From Zygnema cylindricum (Eukaryota > Streptophyta > Zygnematophyceae > Zygnematales > Zygnemataceae), in contig JBBHKE010000131.1 of NCBI GenBank assembly GCA_037447655.1, forward strand, positions 121,892-185,891: 64,000 nt of DNA. The letters are read 5' to 3'. The position numbers and the translations under genes were made by a program. This document shows, one piece after another, positions 12,294 to 22,348 of this stretch (positions are counted from its first letter, which is position 1; each line of letters opens with the position of its first letter). The notes beneath the pieces were generated by a model that was not told the origin of the DNA, did no database searches, and saw nothing but the letters and a program-made list of their open reading frames with translations.

Positions 12294-13084
12294 ACAAAAT
12301 TTGTATCCATGACCTCTCTCACTACAATAAAAACATGCATTGTTGGATTGTCTATTTCCACCTTGATTAAACTGTCTAAACTGATTAGACTGATTTCGTT
12401 GCCGATTAAACTATCCTTTCCTCTCAAAGTCTGAATTAAAAGCCTCTACCTGCTCAACATTAAGAATATTAGATCTAGCTTCTTCTTCTAGCAAAATATT
12501 GATAGCTAACTGTAAACTCCAGCTAGCTTTATCTTTCTGTTCAGCATATCAGATGCTCCTTTCATACTACGAGGGAGACCCCTCATGAGCAACGCTGCCT
12601 GCTGAAATTGAGGAAACTCCCCACCTATACAAGCATGTGCATCTACAAGGATGCGAAACTTGTTAGAATATTCAGCCAATGTACCTCCAGTGTACTTATA
12701 GTCCCAAATTTTTCCAGCCAATAATAGTTCTTCCTGGACATTAGTTTTTTCATTACTCATTTTTAAGAGATTTCCAAATATCAATTGTTTTTTTCATTTT
12801 TATTCGAGACATAGCTAAGTTCTCAGATATACAGAATTTCCGAATAGAACGAGCTGATAATATATATTCGTATTTTTCTTAGACCATGCCGGATCAGATT
12901 CATCCAGAGAACCATCCAATATGTCCAAGAGATTAACATTCTCAAAATGTGTCTCCACCATGTCCGCCTAGTAAACATACTTTTCCCCCGAAAAGATAGG
13001 AATTCTTGATGAGAGGCCCATAACCTGTTGTTATGCAACCACCGGTGCAGGTGGGGGAGCAGTAGTAGTAGTAGAAGTAGACAT
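12294..13084 (-). pseudogene. Copia Gag, family III, frameshifted
   Basis: Gag forms the virus-like particle and binds RNA. The start at 13084 lies inside the 5' LTR. The leader is Thr/Pro-rich (MSTSTTTTAPPPAPVV), is followed by a TAA, and then continues in the same frame as QQVMG into SRIPIFSGEKYVY. Other copies of this LTR have GAA at the TAA position. Further pieces are at 12506-12784 (LLMRGLPRSMKGASDML). A CCHC zinc knuckle, CFYCSERGHGYKFC, is encoded at 12294-12335 in a frame different from its surroundings. Several stops and shifts make it inactive. Confidence 0.85.
13011..13025 (-). other. Primer-binding site, family III
   Basis: On the minus strand it reads GGTTATGGGCCTCTC immediately after the LTR end CAACA. 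GGTTATGGGCC matches the primer-binding site next to the Drosophila copia LTR, which pairs with the anticodon arm of initiator tRNA-Met. It contains an ATG (complement of 13019-13021) in frame with the LTR-encoded Gag start 63 nt upstream. Confidence 0.78.
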
Positions 13085-13864
13085 GATACACTCTCAGAAG
13101 CTATCAAGAATCCTACCAAACAGCTGTTTCAAGTGCTCAACAATTCTTACAAAAGCATGCAAACCTCTCAAAACTTTAGCAGAATATAGAGTAGCATAAA
13201 CACTGACAACTCCGAAGGTTTAAACATAATTGACCCGACAACACTCAAGATATAATACTCAGAAGTTTCCCAAAAATTGTTTACAGTTTTACTGCTTGGA
13301 AGTCAGGATACATAAAAAGCTCGAAGTCCTAAGTCTTATACTTTCGGTGTTCTATTGCCGATACAAGGGTACCTGAGAGGTACGTCCAAAATCAACCCAA
13401 CTAGTGAGATCTACGTGTTCCTAATCGTGCCAACCGAATCTATTATCGTACACACAATATTACTCAGAATCTATAATAAATGATTGTACAAATACTTGTC
13501 GGCTAAGTCACTTGTGATACTCTTATGAATCTCATCCGTTGACCTGATTCGTATCAATCAAAGCTGCGTTGTCCCGCATTGGATCACATTCACATAAACC
13601 GCGGCTGCGGTGTCCCGCACCGAATCATATCGAAGATAGCAGCAGCTGGGTTGTATGTACAGTTCATATCCAAAGTAACCGTAGTTGCGTTTGTCTTGTC
13701 TGTGTCGCAGCTTCGCTGCTGCGCTGCTCTGTCTGCATAGCAGTTGCGTTGTCCTTTACTGCACTCAAGTGATAACACATATCCTTATGAAACTTACGCT
13801 ACAAATTACTACTTCTCTGCCATCATACTAATATATCGAGACTTAAAGCTTTCCCAAATCAACA
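13026..13864 (-). repeat. 5' LTR of the family III element
   Basis: The partner of 7819-8714, 839 bp, ending exactly where the 40-bp satellite resumes (CTTGTAATCGC). It contains the presumed Gag ATG at 13082-13084 on the minus strand, 59 nt before its CAACA end. Confidence 0.92.
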
Positions 13865-14251
13865 CTTGTAATCGCTAAGAGTTTGTGTAAGTTAGATAAC
13901 CATTTCTGTTAGCGCAAACAGTTTGAGTAATTTAGATAACAATTCTTATTATCGTTAAAATTTTGTGTAATTTAGGTAACAATTCTTGTTATCGCTAGCT
14001 GTTTGTGTATTTAGATGACAATTCCAGTTATCGCTAACTGTTTGTGTAATTTAAGTAATAATAAATGTTATCGCTAACAGTTTGTGTAAGTTAGGTAACC
14101 ATTATTGTAAGCGCTTACAGTTTGTGTAAGTTAGATAACAAATCTTGTTATCGCTAACAGTTTGCATAACTTAGGTAACAATTCTTGTTAGCGCAAACAG
14201 TTTGTATAACTCAGGTAACAATTCTTGTTAATGTTAACAATTTTTGTAATT
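13865..14251. repeat. 40-bp satellite, short block between two insertions
   Basis: About ten units of the same satellite, trapped between the family III element and the family I element. Its last five bases, TAATT (14247-14251), are the TSD of the family I element. Confidence 0.95.
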
Positions 14252-14964
14252 TATTGAAAAGTAAGCTTTAGTAAGTCTTAGAAATTTGAGTCTAGGACTT
14301 AGAATATTTTTAGAATACCAACTGTTCAATATTGACCAAATTTAGTGTAGATGATTTTTTGTAGTATCTACACGAATTGATATCTTTTAGTTAATTAGTG
14401 TGTAGGGCCGCCAATGAATGTAGACGTGATAAGAATCACCCGGATTTTTAGGGTATAGATATTGTTAGTGGACAATTTTGGTCCAAACACTTAGATTTTG
14501 TCAGTAGGGTGTCTGGTGGACCATGTACATACGTTTTGGATGTTTTTTTAGATATTTTAGATGTTTTCTAGATCTTTTAAGATGTTTCGTAGATCTTTTG
14601 AGTATTTAGTTCAATTAGGATTGATTAATTCTACACAGAATGTACATTTTACACAAGAATTAAGGAAATGAGAGCACTGAGTGCAGTTTAAGGTGTTTTA
14701 TGCTCTATTGTCTCTAATTTGCTTGTAGTACATGTTTGTTTGGTTGAAATACCTTTTTCGTTTGGAGTTACATATCTTACACTATAATCAAGTCTTCTAG
14801 GCATATTTCTTTGGGTTTGCTTCCGCTAAAATGTCTGATAATGGCTCAGCTCCTATTGCAAGTGCTCCTATTAGCCCTAGTGCTCCACCTGCTCCTGCTG
14901 GTGCAAGTGTGACTCCTAGTGGGAGTGGATCACAGCCGAGTCTTAATGCCTATGACCTTCAACA
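14252..14964 (+). repeat. 5' LTR of the intact family I element
   Basis: Similarity to the 19089 copy starts at TATTGAAAAG and stops exactly at CAACA (14960-14964). It contains about three tandem copies of a 21-bp TTTTCTAGATCTTTT-type repeat near 14538-14600. It also contains the presumed Gag ATG at 14831, so its last 134 bp are potentially coding. Confidence 0.95.
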
Positions 14965-15166
14965 GGTTATGGGCCCACCGCCCAAATTGCCTATTTTTGA
15001 CGGAACTGACTTCTTATATTGGGAAGATATGTTGAGCTCATATTTCGAGGAGAGGGACTTGTCATCCATTGTGGAAGGATCAGCGAATGTGACTGCGCCG
15101 GATTGGAGAAAGAATAATCTCCATTGCCTCAACGTCTTGAAGCAGTCTATGACAAAGATTTGCTAA
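14831..15166 (+). CDS. Gag N-terminal part, starting inside the LTR (frame then broken)
   Basis: The particle-forming Gag protein. The first 45 codons lie in or touch the LTR and give a Ser/Ala/Pro-rich leader with no predicted domain. Residues 44-50 (QQVMGPP) are encoded across the LTR end and the primer-binding site. KLPIFDGTDFLYWEDMLSSY follows, a typical copia Gag beginning. The start at 14831 is chosen because the leader stays open into Gag in several copies. The ATG at 14969, within the primer-binding site, is an equally plausible start and would give a more usual Gag. The frame ends at a false stop caused by one base missing in an A-run near 15152 (AAA where other copies have AAAA). 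Confidence 0.8.
   Translation: MSDNGSAPIASAPISPSAPPAPAGASVTPSGSGSQPSLNAYDLQQVMGPPPKLPIFDGTDFLYWEDMLSSYFEERDLSSIVEGSANVTAPDWRKNNLHCLNVLKQSMTKIC
14965..14979 (+). other. Primer-binding site, family I
   Basis: GGTTATGGGCCCACC lies directly after the LTR end CAACA. It matches the complement of the initiator tRNA-Met anticodon arm, as at the Drosophila copia primer-binding site, rather than the usual plant-type TGGTATCAGAGC that pairs with the tRNA 3' end. The ATG it contains (14969-14971) is in frame with the LTR ATG at 14831 and with Gag. Confidence 0.85.
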
Positions 15167-15179
15167 TGTCGTATCTTGG

Positions 15180-18100
15180 ATGAAGAAAGCATCTGATGTT
15201 TGGTTTAGTGTACGTGCTATGTATGTTCAGCTAGATGTTACCGTCCAGACAAACATAGCCACTCAGATTTTTGAATTTAAGTATTCTGGAGGTAGTATGT
15301 CAGATCATTGTCATGCTATGAAAAGGTTGTTTCTTCAGAGTACTAGTGCAGGTGGGGACTTTTCACCACCTCAGCAGGCTATGTTGTTGATGAGAACTTT
15401 GCCCGATGAATATAAGGGAGCCATGGATAGGCTTAGGGCTATTCCACAGCGTCAATGGAACATAGCATTAGCAATTCAACTTATTTTGAGTGAAGAAGCT
15501 AACCAAATGTCACAAAGAGGTAGTAGTAAGTCTGTTCAGGCACTAGCTAACCAGTTTTCAGACTCTAAGATTGGCAATGGCAGTGGCAGAGGTAGTGGTC
15601 CTAGAAGGACACCTTTGACATGCTATTATTGTGATGAAAAAGGCCATGTTTTCAGATTGTGTAATGCCTACAAGAGAGCGAAAGCTACAGGAAATTTTCG
15701 CTCTGGTTGGGACGAAAGCCGGGTTCCTTCTCAATCTGGTGGACGGCCAACTTCTCTATTCAACGAACTAAAGGAGGAGGATGTGAGCAGCTATCCTATC
15801 AACAGCGAAAAGAAATACTTTGCGATGGCACAAGCAACGGAAGGCGTGGAGGAAGACGAATGGATAATGGACTCCGGTGCATCTGCCCACATGTGCCGCA
15901 ATCGCCATCTATATGAGAGTATTCAATCTATTTCACCCATCAAAATTTATTTTAGTGATGATACCTTTGTTGAGTCAAAAGCAAAGGGGAGGGTGTCACT
16001 TATGTTGAACGTAGAGGGAAAACCTGTGAAAAGGGTTTTGGAAGATGTGTTGCATGTCCCAGCTTTTAAAAGAAACTTTTTCTCTACGTCAGTGGTAGAA
16101 AAGAAAGGTTTTAAAACTATATCTGAGAATGGAAAGAAAACAGTGAGTAAGAATGGGAAAATAGTTGCAGAAGGATTTGCTGGAGGAAACAATTTGTATC
16201 GGTTGAGTCTTGCAAATGATAATGACAATGATGTTATGTACTCAAGTGTAATCAGTGATTGTGATTTATGGCATAAACGTTTAGGACATGTGAATTATGA
16301 TAGATTAGAAAAGATGGTAAATCAAAAAATGGTGGAAGGTGTAAAAATTAGTCAAAAACCAGCATCAAATGTATGTGATGGTTGTGCAATGGGAAAAATT
16401 CATAAGTTGCCTTTCCCTTCGCAAACTGATCATAGAAGTAGCAGGGTGCTAGAACTAATTTATTCAGATGTATGGGGGCCATCTAGGTATCCATCTGTGG
16501 GAGGTGCTAAGTTTATGCTTACCTTTACTGATGACTATAGTAGATTTACTACAGTTTATTTTTTGAGAAGTAAGGATGAAGTTTTTTCAAAATTTAAAGA
16601 GTATAAGGCTTGGGTTGAGAATCTACATGAGAGAAAGATAGCGGGATTCAGATCTGATAATGGAGGGGAGTACATTTCTAATGAGTTTGCAGAATTCCTA
16701 AAATTGCATGGAATCTCACGTCAACTAACCGTTCCTTATTCTCCGGAACAAAACGGTGTTTCAGAAAGGATGAATAGGACCATATCAGAGTGTGCTAGGA
16801 CAATGATGGCTGATATGGACATAGATTACAAATTTTGGGCAGAGGCTATGCATTGTGCAGCTTATGTGAGAAATAGGCTAGAAACAAGGGCAATAAAAGA
16901 TAAAACTCCTTATGAAATGTGGACAGGACACAAACCAGATGTAAGTCACTTCAAAGTGTTTGGAAGTAAGGTATTTTTGCTAGATAATGATCCACAAAAA
17001 TGGAAATTAGAGCCAAAAGGCATACCAGGTATATTTTTAGGGTATGATGATCATGCCAAGGGTTATAAAGTATATGACATTAAGAGAAATAGAGTTGTGG
17101 TAGCCAGAAACATCATAGTGAAGGATGAGGGAAGAGGAGTAGATGTATTTAGTCAATGTAGCAATGAAAAGAAAGATAAAAGTGTTGATTATATCTTTTT
17201 AGAGGAAAATCCTTTATTTTTCAAGAAAAATGTAGAAAATGCATCTAGTTTAAGTCAAAATGACTTGGAATCATCTTCTCCACCAGAAACAGGAAGTGTT
17301 ATGCCCGAAAGAGTTGTAGAATCTCCTCTACCTCAAGCTGAAACTGAATCACAAGAAGAATCACATGTATCAAGGAGGAGGACCCAACCATCTATACCAG
17401 CGACAGAATTTCCAGGTGGAGTGAGGCGAAGTGCACGACTCAGGGGAGAAAATGCAGCCTTTGCTCATTCTGCACACATAGAAGAGCCTTTAACATTGAA
17501 AGAAGCTTTTTCGAGTAATGAAAGGGAACATTGGGTGGAAGCCGTCAATGAGGAAATGAAGTCCATCATGGAGGCCCAAACTTGGGATCTGGTGGAACTT
17601 CCTCCAGGAAGAAAGGCTATTGGAAGTAAATGGGTGTTTAAGTTAAAATTGAACCCAGATAATACCATAGACAGGTATAAGGCTCGCTTGGTTGCTAAGG
17701 GATATAATCAAAAGGAGGGGATAGATTATGAAGAAACATTTTCACCAGTTGTAAGGTTTCCATCTGTCCGCATCTTACTTACATTAGCTGCTATAGAGGA
17801 TTTTGACATCCACCAAATGGATGTCAAAACTGCCTTTTTGCATGGTGATTTAGATGAGGTCATTTATATGAAGCAGCCTGAGGGTTATGAGGAAGTAGGA
17901 AAAGAAAATCTTGTGTGCAGACTTTTAAAATCATTGTATGGCCTAAAACAGGCCCCTAGGCAGTGGAACCGAAAATTAGATGAGTTCTTGACAGGATTAG
18001 GGTTTACTAGAATTAGCTCAGATCATTCAGTATATGTGATGTGTGGTGATAATCCTGATGAGGTGATATTCATTGCCGTGTATGTTGATGATTTGCTGCT

Positions 18101-18362
18101 AATTAGTAGGAACAAAGAGGGAATTGCTAGGGTAAAACAGGCTCTTAATTCAAAATTTGAAATGAAAGATTTGGGTGAGGCAAAATATATCCTTGGAATA
18201 CAAGTTGAAAGAGATAGAGAAAAGAAAATAATTAGACTAACTCAAAAAGAAGCGATAGGAAACATGTTGGAAAAATTTGGCTTGGCTGATGCCAAAGGTT
18301 GTGCAACTCCTATGGAGTATAAGCAAAACTTGAAGGAATGGAACATGAGTTTGGAGTCCTAA
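15180..18362 (+). CDS. Gag-Pol polyprotein: Gag C-terminus, protease, integrase, RT
   Basis: A long open frame of 1060 residues on the Gag-Pol strand. Residues 1-147 are the Gag capsid part (LLMRTLPDEYKGAMDRL). The CCHC knuckle CYYCDEKGHVFRLC is at 148-161. The protease DSG begins at 231. Integrase has zinc ligands H365, H370, C399 and C402 and catalytic D430, D493 and E529 (D-x35-E spacing), with the C-terminal region PYEMWTGHKP to GYDDHAKGYK at 577-630. RT has the first Asp at 881 in [13 protein letters not shown] and VDD at 969-971. The annotated start is only the first Met after a frameshift. The real frame comes from Gag upstream. The frame ends early because an A is missing near 18325-18328. 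Confidence 0.93.
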   Translation: MKKASDVWFSVRAMYVQLDVTVQTNIATQIFEFKYSGGSMSDHCHAMKRLFLQSTSAGGDFSPPQQAMLLMRTLPDEYKGAMDRLRAIPQRQWNIALAIQLILSEEANQMSQRGSSKSVQALANQFSDSKIGNGSGRGSGPRRTPLTCYYCDEKGHVFRLCNAYKRAKATGNFRSGWDESRVPSQSGGRPTSLFNELKEEDVSSYPINSEKKYFAMAQATEGVEEDEWIMDSGASAHMCRNRHLYESIQSISPIKIYFSDDTFVESKAKGRVSLMLNVEGKPVKRVLEDVLHVPAFKRNFFSTSVVEKKGFKTISENGKKTVSKNGKIVAEGFAGGNNLYRLSLANDNDNDVMYSSVISDCDLWHKRLGHVNYDRLEKMVNQKMVEGVKISQKPASNVCDGCAMGKIHKLPFPSQTDHRSSRVLELIYSDVWGPSRYPSVGGAKFMLTFTDDYSRFTTVYFLRSKDEVFSKFKEYKAWVENLHERKIAGFRSDNGGEYISNEFAEFLKLHGISRQLTVPYSPEQNGVSERMNRTISECARTMMADMDIDYKFWAEAMHCAAYVRNRLETRAIKDKTPYEMWTGHKPDVSHFKVFGSKVFLLDNDPQKWKLEPKGIPGIFLGYDDHAKGYKVYDIKRNRVVVARNIIVKDEGRGVDVFSQCSNEKKDKSVDYIFLEENPLFFKKNVENASSLSQNDLESSSPPETGSVMPERVVESPLPQAETESQEESHVSRRRTQPSIPATEFPGGVRRSARLRGENAAFAHSAHIEEPLTLKEAFSSNEREHWVEAVNEEMKSIMEAQTWDLVELPPGRKAIGSKWVFKLKLNPDNTIDRYKARLVAKGYNQKEGIDYEETFSPVVRFPSVRILLTLAAIEDFDIHQMDVKTAFLHGDLDEVIYMKQPEGYEEVGKENLVCRLLKSLYGLKQAPRQWNRKLDEFLTGLGFTRISSDHSVYVMCGDNPDEVIFIAVYVDDLLLISRNKEGIARVKQALNSKFEMKDLGEAKYILGIQVERDREKKIIRLTQKEAIGNMLEKFGLADAKGCATPMEYKQNLKEWNMSLES

Positions 18363-19066
18363 TAGATGAGGAACTCAGTGTAGAGGAGCAAAAATTTATG
18401 TCCCAAGTACCCTACAGGCAAGTAGTAGGAAGTTTGATTTACTTCATGAATTGCACTAGGCCTGATATAGCTGCAGCTGTTGGTGTGTTGAGTAGAAGTC
18501 TACAAAATCCACGAAAGAGAGATTGGGAGGCAGCAAAAAGGGTCTTAAGATATCTTGTTGGGACTAGGAATCTTTGGCTTACTTTGGGAGGGGACAAGGT
18601 TAGTATTAATACTTGGAGTGATGCTAGCTATGGTGATGTGCCTAGTAGGAAGTCTACAACTGGGTATGTCATTCAGATTGGAAGTGGAACTTGTAGTTGG
18701 AGTAGTAAACTTCAAAAAGTCACGGCACAATCGACTATGGAAGCCGAATACATGGCTGCAAGCGCAGCCTTAAAGGAATTGCTTTGGATTAAGGCATTCC
18801 TTCAAGAATTGGGGTTTACACAACACGGAACACAAGTAATGTGGTGCGACAATCAGGCAGCCATTTCTGTGGCTACAAACCCAAGTCACCATTTTAAGAG
18901 TAAGCATATGGACATTCGGCTACATTTGGTACGTGAGAAAGTATTTGCAAAAGTGGTAAAACTTTGTTATTTGCGTGATGAGAAAATGGTTGCGGATATG
19001 TTGACAAAAGCCCTTCCCGCTCCTAAATTGGAGTACTGCAGAAAAGCATGTGGTCTAAGTGAGTAA
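18338..19066 (+). CDS. Pol C-terminus: end of RT and RNase H
   Basis: This frame continues Pol after a one-base deletion near 18326. It overlaps the previous frame by 25 nt, and its Met is not a real start. YRQVVGSLIYFMNCTRPDIA is at 26-45. RNase H acidic residues are D95 (SDASYGD), E137 (MEAEYM), D171 (CDNQAA) and D220 (VADMLTKAL). It ends in a normal stop 22 bp before the 3' LTR. The domain appears complete and catalytically intact. Confidence 0.92.
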   Translation: MEHEFGVLIDEELSVEEQKFMSQVPYRQVVGSLIYFMNCTRPDIAAAVGVLSRSLQNPRKRDWEAAKRVLRYLVGTRNLWLTLGGDKVSINTWSDASYGDVPSRKSTTGYVIQIGSGTCSWSSKLQKVTAQSTMEAEYMAASAALKELLWIKAFLQELGFTQHGTQVMWCDNQAAISVATNPSHHFKSKHMDIRLHLVREKVFAKVVKLCYLRDEKMVADMLTKALPAPKLEYCRKACGLSE

Positions 19067-19074
19067 GTCTTCTA

Positions 19075-19088
19075 AAGCTTAAGGGGAG
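19075..19088 (+). other. Polypurine tract, family I
   Basis: The purine-rich run AGCTTAAGGGGAG directly precedes the 3' LTR, the expected plus-strand primer site. Confidence 0.82.
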
Positions 19089-19802
19089 TATTGAAAAGTA
19101 AGCTTTAGTAAGTCTTAGAAATTTGAGTCTAGGACTTATAATATTTTTAGAATACCAACTGTTCAATATTGACCAAATTTAGTGTAGATGATTTTTTGTA
19201 GTATCTACACGAATTGATATCTTTTAGTTAATTAGTGTGTAGGGCCGCCAATGAATGTAGACGTGATAAGAATCACCCGGATTTTTAGGGTATAGATATT
19301 GTTAGTGGACAATTCTGGTCCAAACACTTAGATTTTGTTAGTAGGGTGTCTGGTGGACCATGTACATACGTTTTGGATGTTTTTTTAGATATTTTAGATG
19401 TTTTCTAGATCTTTTAAGATGTTTCGTAGATCTTTTGAGTATTTAGTTCAATTAGGATTGATTAATTCTACACAGAATGTACATTTTACACAAGAATTAA
19501 GGAAATGAGAGCACTGAGTGCAGTTTAAGGTGTTTTATGCTCTATTGTCTCTAATTTGCTTGTAGTACATGTTTGTTTGGTTGAAATACCTCTTTCGTTT
19601 GGAGTTACATATCTTACACTATAGATCTAGTCTTCTAGGCATATTTCTTTGGGTTTGCTTCCGCTAAAATGTCTGATAATGGCTCAGCTCCTATTGCAAG
19701 TGCTCCTATTAGCCCTAGTGCTCCACCTGCTCCTGCTGGTGCAAGTGTGACTCCTAGTGGGAGTGGATCACAGCCGAGTCTTAATGCCTATGACCTTCAA
19801 CA
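19089..19802 (+). repeat. 3' LTR of the intact family I element
   Basis: About 99% identical to the 5' LTR. It keeps the whole Gag leader frame from ATG 19669 to its end, then stops at CAACA and is followed by the TSD TAATT and the satellite. This fixes the LTR 3' end inside what would be coding sequence in the 5' LTR. Confidence 0.96.
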
Positions 19803-22348
19803 TAATTTAGGTAACAATTCTTGTTATCGCTAACAGTTTGTGTAATTTAGGTAACCATTCTTGTTAGCGCTAACAGTTGGTGTTAGTTAGATAACAATTC
19901 TTGTTAACGCTAACAATGTGTGTAATTTAGGTAACAATTCTTGTTATTGCTAAAAGTTTGCGTAAGTAAGGTAACAATTCCTGTTAGCGCAAATTGTTTG
20001 TGTAATTTGGATAACAATTCCTGTTATCGCTAACTATTTGTGTAATTTAGATAACAATTTATGTTAGCGCTAACAGTTTGTGAAAGTTAGGTAACAATAC
20101 GTCTTATTGCTAACAGTTTGTGTAATTTAGATAACAAGCCTTGTTATCGCTAATAGTTTGTGTAAGTTAGGTAACAATTCTTGTTATCGCTAACAGTTTA
20201 AGTAATTTAGGTGATAACTCTTCATATCGCTAAAAGTTTGTGTAAGTTAGGTAACCATTCTTGTTAACGCTAATAGTTGGTGTAAGTTAGATAACTATTC
20301 TTGTTATCCCTAACAGTTTGCGTAAGTTAGGTAACAATTCGAGTTAGCGCAAACATTTTGTGTAATTTAGATAAAAATTCCTGTTTTCACTAACAGTTTG
20401 TGTAATTTAGGTAACAATTCTTGTTATCCCTAAAAGTTTGTGTAAGTTAGATAACAATTCCTGTTAGCGCTAACTGTTTGTGTAAGCTAGGTATCAATTC
20501 GTGTTATCCCTAACAGTTTGTGTAAGTTAGGTAACCATTATTGTTAGGGCTATCAGTTTGTGTAGTTTAGGTAACGATTCCTGTTATCGTTAGCAGTTTG
20601 TGTAATTTAGGTAACATTTCTTGTTATCGTTAACTATTTGTGTAAAGTAGGTAACAATTCTTATTATCGCTAAAGTTTTGTGTTATTTAGGTAACAATTC
20701 TTGTTATCGCTAAATGTTTTTGTAATTTAGGTAACATTTCTTGTTATCGCTAACGATTTGTGTAATTTAGGTAATAATTATTGTTATCGCTAACAGTTTG
20801 TGTAAGTTAGGTAACTATTCTTGATAACGCTAACAGTTTGTGTAAGTTAGAAAACAATTCTTGTTAGCGTTAACTGTTTGTGTAATTTAGGTAACAATTC
20901 TTGTTATTGCTAATAGTTTGTGTAAAAACCCTAAAACAATTCATGTTAGCTCAAACAGTTTGTGTAAGTTAGGTAAAAATTTGTGTTACCGCTAACTTTT
21001 TGTGTAAGTTAGTTAACATTTCCTGTTAGTGCAAACATTTTGTGTAATTTTGATAACAATTCAATAATCGCTAACTGTATCTGTAATTTGTTAACAATTC
21101 TTGTTGTTGCTAACAATTTGTGTAATTTAAGTTACAATTCCTATAATCACTAACAGTTTGTGTAAGCTAGGTAACAATTTGTGTTAGCGCTATTAGTTTG
21201 TATAAGTTAGTTAACAATTCCTGTTAGGGCAAACATTTTGTGTTATTTAGAGAACAATTCCTATCATCGCTAACTGTTTGTGTAATTAAGGTAACAATTC
21301 TTGTTATCTCTAACACTTTGTGTATTTTAGGTGACAATTCTTGTTATCGCTAACAATTTTTGTAAGTTAGGTAAGAATTTTTGTTAGCGCAAACAATTTG
21401 TGTAAGTTAGGTAACAATTCGTGTTAGCGCTAACAATTTGTATAAGTTAGTTATCAATTCGTGTTAGCACAAACATTTTGTGTAATTTAGATATTAATTC
21501 TTCTTAGCTCAAACAGTTTGTGTAATTTAGATAACAATTCTTGTTATCGCTAACTGTTTGTGTAAGTAAGGTAACAATTCCAGTTAGCACAAACATTTTG
21601 TGTAATTTAGAAAACAATTCTTGTTATCTTTTACTATTTGTGTAATTAAGGTAACAATTCTTGTCATCGCTAACAGTTTATGTAATTTAGGTAACTAATC
21701 TTGTTCGCTATCAAGTTTTTTAAGCTAGATAACAATTCTTGTAATCGCTAACAATTTGAGTAAGTTAGGTTGCAATTCGTGTTAGCGCAAATATTTTGTG
21801 TAAGCTAGATAACAATTTCTGTTATCGCTAATAGTTTGTGTAATTTAGGTATCAATTCTTGTTATCGCTAAGGGTTTGTGTAATTTAGGTAACAATTCTT
21901 GTTATCGCTAAATGTTTGTGTAATTTAGGTAACAATTCTTGTTATCGCTAACAGTTTGTGTAATTTAGGAAACAATTCTTGTTATCGCTAACTGATTGTG
22001 TAAGTTGGGTAACAATTCCTGTTAGCGCGAATAGTTCGTGTAATTTAGGTAACAATTCTTATTATCATTAAAAGTTTGTGTAATTTAGGTAAAATTCTTG
22101 TTATCGCTAACAGTTTTCGTAATTTAGGTAATAATTGTTGTTATCGCCAACAGTTTGAGTAATTTAGGTAACAATTCTACTAATAGTTAACAGTTTGTGT
22201 AAGTAAGGTAACCACTCTTGATAGCGCTAATAGTTTGTGTGAGTTAGATAATAATTCCTGTTAGCGCTAACACTTTGTGTAAGTTAGATAATAATTCTTC
22301 TTATCACTAACTGTTTGTGTAAGTTAGGTAACAATTCGTGTTAGCGCT
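19803..22348. repeat. 40-bp satellite array, mixed variants
   Basis: About 63 units of the same satellite. Here TTATCGCTAAC and TTAGCGCTAAC units are mixed. No gene is seen. Confidence 0.97.

Larger units (their letters stand above)
7819..13864 (-). mobile_element. Ty1/copia retrotransposon, family III, degenerate full-length
   Basis: An LTR element on the minus strand, about 6.05 kb, inserted in the satellite. Two LTR copies flank an internal region encoding Gag, protease, integrase, RT and RNase H in copia order. LTR ends are TGTTG and CAACA. The TSD is CTTGT at 13865-13869 and GTTGT, one change, at 7814-7818. Joining the flanks restores a normal satellite unit. The coding region is broken by many stops and frameshifts. 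The LTRs differ by several percent plus a length difference (896 and 839 bp) in a CAGCTG-rich repeat, so the insertion is older than the 14252 element. Confidence 0.93.
14252..19802 (+). mobile_element. Ty1/copia retrotransposon, family I, nearly intact
   Basis: A 5.55-kb element. The LTRs are 14252-14964 (713 bp) and 19089-19802 (714 bp), with about five substitutions and one indel between them by eye. The TSD is TAATT at 14247-14251 and 19803-19807. Removing the element restores GTAATTTAGGTAACAATTC of the satellite. The internal region has a primer-binding site, Gag, protease, integrase, RT, RNase H and a polypurine tract. All catalytic motifs are present, but three single-base deletions break the reading frame. 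It is the youngest insertion visible here. LTR ends are TATTG and CAACA rather than TG and CA. Confidence 0.97.

Noticed and set aside
14965-14979. A tRNA gene at the GGTTATGGGCCCACC sites
   Set aside because: Only the anticodon-arm complement is present, with no acceptor or other arms. The position next to LTR ends fits a primer-binding site.
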